From: Meandrina meandrites
Taxonomy: Eukaryota > Cnidaria > Anthozoa > Scleractinia > Meandrinidae
Reading direction: 5' to 3'
DNA length: 64,000 bases
Assembly (NCBI GenBank): GCA_963693305.1
Contig: OY855906.1
Location: 4,122,001-4,186,000 of the forward strand
Every line of letters begins with the position of its first letter. Position 1 is the stretch's first letter. The notes below the pieces were generated by a model. It saw nothing but the letters and a program-made list of their open reading frames with translations, had not been told where the DNA came from and made no database searches. The position numbers and the translations under genes are program-made. Below are positions 13,312 to 35,639 of this stretch, one piece after another.

Positions 13312-13677
13312 GGCAGTCTCACCAAGATTTAGTGCTACTTGAAAATCCAATGAAGTTGCTGATATAAATTGGAAATCCACTAATAGTTGCCTGCCGTTGC
13401 TAAAACGCACTGTACTGATCACGAAAGTAAAAACTGGTATTTTAGGAAATAAGTGGTCTAAAATATGAAAACGCCGGGTCGACGTTTTCAATTTTGACAG
13501 TGTCACTTGGAGGAAAATCATTAAATAAATCATTGATTATGTTTTGCTCACATTTTATAGACTGTGGTTATACCTTTTTTTATTGTTTAAAGTTTTTTTG
13601 TTGATCAGTGAGTGCACCTATATAAATCTAGCATAGTTTACACAAAAACTTAGAAGACCTCTCGTGATCCTGCCCCG
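13312..13677 (+). mobile_element. TTAA-flanked MITE, copy 2
   Basis: This is the same family and orientation as the copy at 10580. TTAA occurs immediately outside each end (13308-13311 and 13678-13681). Internal CACTAATAGTTGCCTG and CATAGTTTACACAAAAAC are shared. There is no coding capacity. Confidence 0.7.
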
Positions 13678-14088
13678 TTAATAACAAACAACTGCTGAAG
13701 TTTTTATTACGGGAAATCAACCCTTGTTAAACAAACTTTGCAAGTGTATGGATCCCCCAAAAACAACATTTGAGAGAGGGTAAAAAAATCACTCAAGGAC
13801 GTAAGTTATCAAAGCGAGAAAAACGCGCCAAATATATCACAACATTTTTGCTAAGTGAGGATGCGGGAATTATGTAACTGATAAATATATCGAAAAGGGA
13901 GGTTTTAATTAATCCATGCCTAAACATAACATTGGATTACCGTTTGCGTGTTTATTTTCGTCTAGGCTTGTAGACGGTAGCGTGAATTTAGCTCGCTTTT
14001 CACTCTCTCTCTCTCTGTCTCCAAAAAAATGCAATAAATCTTAGTTTCCTCGACATTCGAAGTTAGCTTTTTACGAGAAACCAAAAAG

Positions 14089-14178
14089 ATGGGAAGCTCG
14101 TGTTCCTCAAGTCGAAGCGAACTAAAAGACTCCAGCAAGAACGAGATGAAGTGGAGTTTTCAATGGTTGGGATGCAAG
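14089..14178 (+). CDS. alternative first exon encoding an MGSSCS N terminus
   Basis: An ATG in good context (AAAAAGATGG) opens 30 codons, MGSSCSSSRSELKDSSKNEM then KWSFQWLGCK, ending in phase 0 at a strong GTAAGTA donor (14179). Joining it to the phase-0 exon at 20996 gives a 1174-residue RhoGAP. M-G-x-x-x-S with Cys5 is a classical N-myristoylation plus palmitoylation pattern, which would direct this form to membranes. The start is supported by the donor, phase and motif; no transcript evidence is available. Confidence 0.55.
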
Positions 14179-14556
14179 GTAAGTATGTATTGCCGGTAGA
14201 ATGAACTGAAATCGTGAGGAACTTTTAAGCCCAGTTGAGGAGTTTTTTGTTCGTAGAAGAGAGAAAACTTAATTGCCCACGTTAGGGCTGTGTTGGTTGG
14301 TGTCATTGAGATGTCTGCACGTGCCTCTGAAGGCGAGGTATTTTCTAAGCTATTTATCTAATTCGGTACGTGCTTTGAGAACTTCAAGAAATAGTCTATG
14401 CTATTCATCTTTTCACAGCATTTCTGTGCATACATGAAGCTAAAATTCCTGCCGTCAGTGGATTTTGAGTTTAATATCAATGAACGTGTGCATGAGAATA
14501 GCGGGTATTGGTGATTGCGCTGAGCGGTTTTTGTTGATTAAGTCAGTCATTATCTA

Positions 14557-14557
14557 A

Positions 14558-14649
<92 letters not shown>
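14557..14649 (+). repeat. (TAA)n microsatellite
   Basis: A pure ATA/TAA trinucleotide array of about 30 units lies in the RhoGAP intron. Confidence 0.95.
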
Positions 14650-14876
14650 GGGATCTTTGCAGAAAATAATCCTCGGAAACAATTCATTCAATCACACTAG
14701 GATGTTATTTTATTAAAATTTCATGATTGAGTTAGAAATTGCAGCACGTGCTCCTTCTCAAATAAACGAGACTTGCACGGCCGCTCCATGAGCTCAAGCG
14801 CCCGAAACACGCATCCCCTGTGACTGATATTAAACGCGCTGTCTAGAATTTACAGTGGCGGGCGGGCGGGCGATAA

Positions 14877-15390
14877 AGCGGCAGTATCACGAGAGGTCTT
14901 CTAAGTTTTTGTGTAAACTATGCTGGAATTATAAAGGTACACTCACTGATCAAAAAAATAACCTTTTAAACGACAAAAGGCATAAATTCACTCTCTAAGA
15001 CACGAACAAACCATAATCAGTGGTGTTCTTTGGTGATTTTCTTCCAAGTAACACTGCCAAACTTGAAAACGTCGGGCTGACATTTTCAAGTTTTAGACCA
15101 CTTCTTTGCTACCTGTCCGTAGCCACACTAGTTTAAAACAACTTTCGTTACTAGTACAGTGCGTTTTAGCAAGGTTAGGCAACTATTAATGGGTTCCAAA
15201 TTAATACCAACACCCTTTCATGTTATGTTTATGCAATATGTTATGTTTGTTTAGTATTTTTTTTTCATATACACGGCCCCACAAGCCTCCCGCTTTAAAC
15301 ACAAACCGTGTATAAATAAAGTTGCTTTGCTTTACTTTTTACTTTTATCTTGGATTTTGAAGTAGCTCTAAATCTTGATGAGACTGTCCT
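14877..15390 (-). mobile_element. TTAA-flanked MITE, copy 3, interrupted by a SINE
   Basis: This is the reverse-orientation copy of the 10580 family. It starts GGCAGTATCACGAGAGGTC and ends AGACTGTCCT followed by TTAA (15391-15394). It is split near 15215-15346 by the 3' part of a tRNA-Ser-like SINE, so the SINE arrived later. Confidence 0.7.
15225..15346 (+). mobile_element. 5'-truncated SINE inside the MITE
   Basis: The body ACACGGCCCCACAAGC...AACACAAACCGTGTATAAA followed by AAGTTGCTTTGC and a CTTTACTTTTTAC tail matches the 3' half of the SINE at 20357-20634 (reverse strand). The tRNA head is missing. Confidence 0.65.
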
Positions 15391-15394
15391 TTAA

Positions 15395-17602
15395 CATACA
15401 GTCCTCTCGAAGCTCAGGTTTAATACCTAGCAACTTACTGGTGAAAAAAAATCATTATTACATAAGTTGCTTTCTTGAAAGTGAATTTTAAAGATTTTCA
15501 ACAAACAGACATTGTGCAAGGTTGCGTGGCTAGAACTCATTTCTGTCGTCGCGCATGGTATATTAAAGCAAATACTGCCTGTATTCGAAATGCCAACTTG
15601 GAAATCTTACAGCTTTTATGACTGGAGATGAGTAAAAAGACGTTGACAGACAACGTTTTTCGCTGACCGTAACCTTGCAATTCACTCTAAATTCAGCAAT
15701 CAGAGTAATTAAATATTGCGATGGCATTGTTTAATTTAATTAACGTTATGAATAGTGACTGGCCTTACCTTTTAGAACTTGCCAACGTAATTATTTTTAT
15801 GCTATCGTTTTCGTGTTTTTCCCCGTCCATTTAATCAACTGGCAAATGCTTACTTGTCTTTTTTTGTTTAGATAAAGCGAAGCCTTTAATAATATTCATT
15901 TATACCGCAACTTTCGTGACGGCGGTATTGTCAATATAAACTGTTGTGTAGTATTTTAAAATACTTAGAGCGATTTTGTTAAGTTTACCAATGTATTGTG
16001 TTTACTCGTGGGTGGTAATAAATCTCAATTATTTTAACCTGCAATGAATGTTCTAAACTAAGCTATTCTGTGAACAGTTAATGGTAACACACACTGGTAC
16101 ATTTTCACAAGCTGGGCAACTGTTCGTGCTCAAAGTATTATGCGAACATAACCAAAACCTAAACACGATCCGAAGAACAGCCCTAACTCAGTATATGCGA
16201 AAAAGCTAAAAAACGAGACCTACAGTTGTGAACATTAATAATTATTAATTGTGTTGTTTTAGTCCATTTTGTTTTGAGCAGGAAATCACAAAGAACGTTT
16301 TGTTGATTTACATAGACCAGCTATGATTTATGTTTCTAATTTATGCGCTGGATAGATTTTCATATTTACAGTTAGACTAAGTGACGTTTAGCTTTTATAT
16401 TAGCACTGGGAGTTTCTTAATACCTTACATTTGAGAGTTTTTCGCTTTTCCCAGTTCGCCTCTTCGCGATTTATTTTATGGCGAAATCTTAGCTCAGACG
16501 ATGTGTTTTAAATCAGCTAATCTTTATCAAAATGCGAAAACTTATTATTGCACTCGAAAAACTGTCATTTGATTTTGCATGAGATAAAATTGGATCGTGC
16601 TTGAAATTTGAAGCGGCTCTCGTGATTCCCGCTTCGTATCCCAGGTCACATTAATCACGTAGTTATTGCTTTAGCTAATTACATTTTTTTTCCCCGCAAT
16701 CTACCAGGCATGTTTACTTTTCTGCAAAGCCCTTTAGTCCTTCCAAAATAACTCGTACAATGGAATGTTTGCGCTACTCGTGAAATGTGCTTTTGTCGTA
16801 AACATTCTCTCCCAGATCAGAAGGTTGGGGTGTTTTTCTCAAATGGTACAGGTGTTTATTAGCGCTGAAATGTCGTTTGTTTGTTTCTCTCATTTCGATG
16901 TTTGTTCTGTTAATTTTGTTAAGTTATTTTTGCGTGATACAAATGTTCGCTAATTCGGTCCCTTGACCTTTTCGGAGATGGGTTCACGTTGTTTTTGTAA
17001 GATGCCAATGGGTCTCTATTCCTAAATCCTCAAGTATTTATAACTTTCCGTTTTATTTGTCTGTTTATTTATGCCAGTGACAAAACCGTTCTAGGAATAT
17101 GTTGACACCATTTGTTTTAGTCTTGAGGTCATTTTAATTCCAGATCATATGAAAGCAATACAATATATAACAATTTGAGAAATGCAAATCACTTTGTATC
17201 AATTCCGAGATAGTGTTGAAACTCGACCTCCCTGATGTGTTCGACTTTTTTTGTCGGGCGTCTGGTTTGAGTGAAACAATATTACTAGCCATAATGGATT
17301 TAGGGGATTTTAACGTGATTATCCGCAGGGATTAATCTTGCTCATTCCTTTGGAGAGTGGAGGAACGTTGTATCTCAGTACTCACTTCACTATCAATCTC
17401 TTGGTCTGGAAAGTCAAAAGGTCGCTCATTCATTGCAAGCCGAAGTCGAAACTGTTGGGGTGTTGAACTGAAATGCGCAAAATTATGAGCTATTTTCGCC
17501 ATCTGATCTGTGGCTTTTGAAAGAATTCACGGCCGTCCACTTAGAGGGAACAATTTACTGCCGCTGATGTTCTTGCCAACTCCGTGAGATCCGTCTTTAT
17601 TC
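15395..17602. other. intron DNA with nothing recognised
   Basis: AT-rich sequence without long frames carrying splice signals, and without repeats obvious by eye. Confidence 0.4.
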
Positions 17603-17761
17603 ATGGTTCTACAGCAGGCAAATCAAGCTCACGCTATGGCGACCAAAACTCCGCTCCGTACTGCGGAATCGCCTACCTATGCCGTATCCCTGAGTGTTGT
17701 GCCCAGTCAAAGCCCCGTGGTTATTCGTCGAGCTCTCAAAACGCGAACAGATAAAACTCAG
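17603..17761 (+). CDS. alternative first exon, 53 codons
   Basis: An ATG (context TTCATGG) opens MVLQQANQAHAMATKTPLRT and continues with a Ser/Pro/Val-rich segment to RTDKTQ, ending in phase 0 at a GTAATGG donor. Joined to exon 20996 it gives a RhoGAP of 1197 residues. A second Met lies at codon 12. No domain is recognised and the segment looks disordered. The evidence is phase, donor and composition. Confidence 0.5.
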
Positions 17762-20356
17762 GTAATGGTTTTAGAACTCGGATCGCATTTTTAACGTGTT
17801 TTGTTCTCGAAATGGTATGGCACGCAGTTGATGAAAAGATGTGTAACGAATATCCAAGAGCAGTCTTCGTTGTTTCGCCGTATTTACCTACGTGACGAGC
17901 ACATGAAATTAAGGAACGTAGAAATTATCATTTTGTGGACGTAAACTTGTTTAAATCCAACGTTTTGTGTGGCCAGTTTCGAAACTTGAGATAGCTTTAG
18001 CCACTGTAAAAGAAACAAGTGGGTTGTAGTGGTGAGAGAGCGTCAATATCGCTTTCAAGTTCGGCATTATGTTTTGCATTCCTGGATGAAGCTTGTCAAC
18101 CTACCTCAAATTCGATAACTCTTGTACAGATGTACATGTTAAAAAGAACTTATTTCCCATCGCCTGGGGCAATATGTTATCGTGTGGGCATAACAATACC
18201 AGTTGTTATTCTAGTGAGAAATTAGTCCAAACATAATTTCACTTCCTGTGTTTCAAAAATAGTTGGACCGCTTTTATGGAATTTAAAAACCATTCAGTTC
18301 CTCGATTTGACCTGTGTTGGGTTACCACTGCCTTGAAATGGCTTCAGTTCTCGCCAGCAACTTAAAACTTTTTTAATTTCGCAAAATTTCCGCCTGGAAT
18401 ATTTCCACAGTTATTTATCAAGTCGTTTTATCGCTGCGCTCGTTATTGTTATAATTCATTTGTGTGATGTTGCCGGCATGGGTTATACAGGAAACACAAT
18501 ATTTTTATAAGTACTGCTTTAATCCGTTACTCGTTTCAACTGTTTTAGCAGTAAACACATCAATCGGATTATCACGAATTTTCGTGTTTTTGTATTGCAC
18601 TCACACAAGCACGTATTTTTCTTGGTGTTTTGTCGCTAATAGGTATCAGCAAGATAAGCTTTCACATTCAACTTACGCACTTTGATCTATGTTGTATTCA
18701 CTTTCTAAAAATTGGTTTTGCAAACATGACCATATTGGTATTTTTTGTTTACGTCAGTTTACAAATTACCTTTTGCGTTGTAGAAAACTTCAAAAATATT
18801 GTTCAGTAAGGATGGAAACACCAAAGAGGGAAAATTAAACCAAACAGCAACAAAAATAACTAAAATTGGGAAGCTTGAGGCGGATTAAAAATGGGTTCGA
18901 CTTCCGCCATTCGTGGTACTGTCGTTTTATAACTTTAACATGACCGGCTCCTATATTCTCATAACCTAAAGAGACATTGAAATTTGTCAGTGCTATTGCG
19001 GGTACGGCTTGGTTTATAATATGACCGACCACATATTTCATTTTTTTCTCATCCTCTTCTACTGTAAATTTTTCGTTTTTTTATGAAAAATACGTATCGA
19101 ACTATGAAAGAAATAATGTTGTTTACACTAACTCCATTTACAATCGCTTTAGCACAAGGCAGTCCTTTGTGCATCTAAATAGCATGATTAAACTTGGCCT
19201 TTTCACATCTCCAAATGAAGTTTTCAAGTACCATTGAGCTTCCGTAATGGGTTTATCGCACCAAGGCTCCTGGCCAAGTGGAAAGATTGCAATGTGCCTT
19301 TATCTTCAATGTACACTGATAAGATTCTATGTTGTTCACGGCCATTGATTGGTAAAGAGCAAACTTTCAGGCAATACAGTTGTCGCCGAGCACGCGTACG
19401 CATCGCTAATTTGGGGATCATAATTGAAGTGTTGGCGAAATTAACAGAAGATATAAGATAATTACTCTCGCTACTGCGGGCGCGAAATATCGCTGGCGAT
19501 GGCATTGTTGTCACGGATATTGACTGTACTTATTTCATTTTGTTGTAGTTTTATTCCTCTTAGTCTCTTCTGTCGCTTGCTTGAAGTTATCTTTTTCCCC
19601 GAGTAAATAAGCGCCATGTCTTCCCGTAGTGTATCGATTACCTGTCCAGTATCTCAAGTGTATCACGCTATTCAAGGGCCACTTGTCGAAATGTCAGACT
19701 TTCATTCCAATCTGGATACGCCTCGCGATGATTATCAAACACTCCTGCCCATTGTCAGCACATACTGCAAGATTTGGGCCTTGATGGCGTCCAAGACCAG
19801 CATATTGGAAACCTCTTATCAATGACTTCTTGCGTGACATTTCGCTCTACAGTCACGCATACCGTAGACACATCAGTTCTCGGCATATTTCAACAAACAG
19901 GCATAGGCTGCGATATTGAATAGTGCGATCCGGGAGCGTTTTATAGACATAATTCCACTGATATCTTGAATAGATGCAGTGAAAGTAGTCTAACTCCGTA
20001 TAAATTCTTTGGTTAAAACTAATTTTTTTGTACAATTTATTGGCTCCACCCCAACTCCCCATCTCTGCGTCGTTTAGGTATTAAAATAACGCTGTGATCA
20101 GTGACAATGGAAAGTTGAAACATAACTGAAAGAAAAACCATTTAGTTGCCGTGAATCGCTAATCCAGTTAAAAAGGATGTAATTCCTAGGGCACCAGAGT
20201 AGAAATTTCTAAAACTTTGATCACAGGGGCAACAAATGAAATGGCTGTCACTTGTATGGGCACATGTGACGACTCCACCGTTAGAAAATCAGCGCTGTTT
20301 TGACTCTCAATTTTTTTAACATAGCAGCTGATATCGATTTGTTGTTGTTGTAAAAG
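17762..20356. other. intron DNA with nothing recognised
   Basis: No exon-like block or repeat could be supported. Short frames here lack splice context. Confidence 0.4.
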
Positions 20357-20634
20357 GTAAAGGTAAAGGTAAAGCAACTTTATTTATACACGGTTTGTGT
20401 TTAAAGCTAGAAGCTTGTGGGGCCGTGTATTAGAAACAAATATTAAATAAACATAACATGACTAAAAATCCCAACTGGCAGGAGGCAGACCAGTAGGCTA
20501 TTTACAAGCATGACCGAGGATTTGAACTCGGGACAACCGAGAACAAATTCAGATAGTGGTCAGAACGGGACTTGAACCCGGGACCTCCGGATTTCAAGTC
20601 CGGCGCTCTAACCACTCGGCCATGCTGCCTCTGG
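20357..20634 (-). mobile_element. tRNA-Ser-derived SINE
   Basis: Read on the minus strand, it starts with a tRNA-like head: GCATGGCCGAGTGGTTAGAG (A box), an anticodon loop CTTGAAA (TGA, serine type) in a GCCGGA/TCCGG stem, then GGTTCAAGTCCCG (B box). The body continues to ACACGGCCCCACAAGC and ends in a repeated CTTTAC tail. It is a SINE rather than a functional tRNA gene, because sequence continues about 200 bp past the head and a related truncated copy exists at 15225. Confidence 0.8.
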
Positions 20635-20995
20635 GCGTATGTCGTGGTTATTTTTTATCAGCGCTGAACAGTAAAATCCAAACTGACATCCCCCGGGAAC
20701 TTAGGGACGGACAATTATTTTTTTTGAGGGAGGGGATGAGAATTTTTCCAAGCCAAACAATTTTCTGTGTTATTTTGTGTGCAAACAATTTTTCTCCTGT
20801 GGCATCTTTCTCCAAGCAACCTTTTTCATGTCTGCAAACAATTTATTTGGGCTTTTTTGGTTTTGCAAACAATCTTTTTCAGGATTTTTCATCCCCCCCC
20901 CCCCCCCCCTGTAGACAAGGTAATGGTCCGCCCCTTATTACATGTTGTCGTTTTCAACGTTTTCACTAACGACAATTTTCTCTTTATTTCCGCAG

Positions 20996-33258
<12,263 letters not shown>

Positions 33259-33378
33259 CTTTCTAATAATATTATGTACAAAGAAAACGCTGCGAAGTAA
33301 TTTGCTGTAATTAAATAGTGATTTAGAGCGTACTTTCTTGCCTTTTCAAGGCAATATTTTATTTTAATATGCCGTAGA

Positions 33379-33384
33379 ATAAAA
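33379..33384 (+). terminator. candidate polyadenylation signal of the RhoGAP gene
   Basis: A canonical AATAAA lies 121 bp after the TAG stop (33256-33258), in AT-rich sequence with a T-rich stretch nearby. Confidence 0.6.
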
Positions 33385-33855
33385 AGGGAAAACGCAGTTT
33401 TAAGACAAGTTGTCGTTTTAGAAAAAAATAGTTATTCTTCAGCGGTGGTTTGGAGACTTGGTTGGGCTGAAAAACATTCCAGTACTTTCTCTCCCCACCC
33501 TCCCTTCTCCAGCTAAATTAATCTCCGCAAACAACCTTAGCTAAGGAAGTTTACCTGAATCTGATTAAAGAACTACTTTACTTGTCCACTACAATGTCTT
33601 CAGCATGTCTTCCCATTTACGTTGAATAGTTGTAATTTTAGGCAGCCCGCAATGGAACGTTATCAAAGTTCTTATTAGCTTTCAATTTCCTTCGCAGCGG
33701 CTGTGGTCACACAACGCTCCTCCCCAGTGCAGCGCACCGTTGCGTGACTATGTAAATAACGACGGAAATTGTAAGAACTATTTTCTTTCAGTATTCGAAA
33801 ATATTGTGACTCGCAGAAACTGTGAACTCATTATGAGGTTCATTATGTGACGTCA

Positions 33856-34189
33856 TGTCATCACGTGGGAGGCGCGGTGGCCTAATGGTTATTGCATGCG
33901 CTGGACTCCGGATCGGGCGGTCCGGGCACGAGCCCTGGCCGGGGCTGTAAGTTGTGTTCTTGGGCAAGACACTTGACTCTCATAGTGCCTCTCTCCACCC
34001 AGGTGTATAAATAAGTACCGGCGAATTTACTGCTGGGGGTAACCCTACGATGGATTAGCACCCCATCCAGGGGGGGGGGGGGGGGGGGTAGTGGGGAGTA
34101 GAAATACTCCTAGTCGCTTCAAGCTACGGAAACCGGGATAAGCTCCGGCCTGATGGGCCACTTGGCTCGTATCAGACTTAACCTTTTAC
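33856..34189 (+). mobile_element. tRNA-derived SINE (GGTGGCCTAATGGTTA head)
   Basis: The head GGCGCGGTGGCCTAATGGTT (A-box type) and GGACTCCGGATC loop are followed by TGTTCTTGGGCAAGACACTT, CTCCACCCAGGTGTATAAAT and a 3' end GGGCCACTTGGCTCGTATCA with an ACCTTTTAC tail. A G19 run (34070-34088) has expanded within it. It is flanked by CATTATGTGACGTCA (33841) and CATTATGTAACGTCA (34189), a 15-bp target duplication with one mismatch. The same family occurs at 38427, 56113, 59292 and, reversed, 40543. Confidence 0.85.
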
Positions 34190-34236
34190 ATTATGTAACG
34201 TCACTACAACAGCAACTTTATTATTAACTCCGAACA

Positions 34237-34348
34237 AGCCTGTTCCAGGCGTGCCGTTCGTTGTGGAGGAGCGTGATGAACAGCGAGGGGATTGAACCTC
34301 GTTCCCCTTCACGTTGCTACTCGGCAAACCGAGCGTCTGGAACAGGCT
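34237..34348. repeat. foldback element of about 110 bp
   Basis: Arms AGCCTGTTCCAGGCG (34237) and GCGTCTGGAACAGGCT (34333) enclose a GAACCTCGTTCCC motif. It is a small hairpin-type repeat without an ORF. Confidence 0.6.
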
Positions 34349-35060
34349 GTCTCCAAAACCTCTAACAAGACCAATTGCTACACTGGCACAAACATCGTTT
34401 AATTTTTAATATTCTTTTACACTTCAAATGACAGACAAGAAAATGAGTTTACCCAGAGGCAAGAAAAGGGAAACTTTGCAAGAACTTCTGTTGTTACACA
34501 ACGTGAAGAAATAACGCAAAGTTAAAGAAAATAGGTCACACTAGTGTCACTATGGAGAATAGCCAGGTCACGGTAATATTCGGTTTTTCACCTACATACT
34601 GTTCAAAACGTAAGATTAAAACCAATCAAACCGACTCCGCTTTGGCTTCCTAGCATGACTTTTGTTGTTTTGTATTTCTGTTATTTTGAGGTTATTTACC
34701 CAAAATAGGGGTTCAAGCCATTTAAAGTCAACAATTACATTTTCATTGAACGGCGACTTCATATCGACCTCTCTTTTTAAACCTGGCCACCGTACCATCC
34801 ATTGCTAAATTCTAAGTTATATTTACAAAACATTAAAGAAGTAGGAACAGGAGCTCTATTCTGGAAAATGTCTGGATCGTGTTCCTGAATACTCTTTTAT
34901 ATGGCAATAGCGCGTAGAATCGGTGATAATTATAGCGATGATAGCGAAACAATGCGTTTGATTTGCGTGTGGAACAAATTCAAAGTGAAACATTTCATTT
35001 TTACGTTGAACGACGTATTTCCACCCCGTCAGGGGTTGTATAGCATAAAAAAGAGACTAA

Positions 35061-35272
35061 GAACGAGTAAACACGCGCGCGTGTGAGAGCGAGGATGGGA
35101 AGAAGACAGTGTGTGATCGAACGAGTAAACACGCGCGCGTGAGAGCGAGATAAGGAGACAGTGTGCGATCGAACGAGTAAAAGCGCGCGTGTGAGAGCGA
35201 GATAAGGAGACTGTGTGATCGTACGAGTAAACGCGCGCGTGTGAGAGCGAGATAAGGAAACTGCGTGATCCA
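35061..35272 (+). repeat. minisatellite of about 54-bp units, four copies
   Basis: Four units each contain GAACGAGTAAAC, an alternating CGCGCG core and GTGAGAGCGAGATAAGGA, then GTGTGATC. The CG-alternating core could adopt Z-DNA. The antisense frame stays open only because the unit length is a multiple of three. Confidence 0.85.
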
Positions 35273-35639
35273 GGCTGTGCGAACAAGTGGTAGTTAAGTT
35301 TACACCAGAATTGTAACGTGTGGCATTGTTCAAGTAATTACAAGCCAATTAGCTATCCAATCAAGAAAGAGTGTATGATAGTGATGATTTGATAAAACAT
35401 GCTTCTCATTTAAAATATCGTTCTTTCTGGCTGCCAGACGCATGTCTCATCGTTTCTTCACTATGTTGTTGCTTAGCAACCAGTGAAATCTTGAGCATTC
35501 CTGCTGGTCAGTAATATGGCGGGGTCTCTTGATCTTCGTGATCTAGATCTTGGACGTGTACAAAATTCTAAAACGGGAACGCCTTAAAAAAGAAAAGAAA
35601 CTAAAATACATTAAATAACGAATTTGAAGCCGAAACGCA

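Larger units (their letters stand above)
33259..35639. other. tail-to-tail intergenic spacer
   Basis: The RhoGAP gene (plus) and MORC (minus) converge here. The spacer holds an AATAAA (33379), a SINE, a small foldback element and a minisatellite. No coding exon is visible. Confidence 0.7.

Noticed and set aside
20566..20640. Functional tRNA-Ser gene on the minus strand
   Set aside because: A and B boxes and the TGA loop are present, but the variable arm is short, the sequence runs on into a SINE body with a repeated CTTTAC tail, and a truncated relative exists at 15225.
35001..35348. Minus-strand frames of 115 and 85 codons rich in SHTRAFTRS-type repeats
   Set aside because: They are generated by the 54-bp minisatellite, whose unit length keeps frames open. 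There is no splice or start context.
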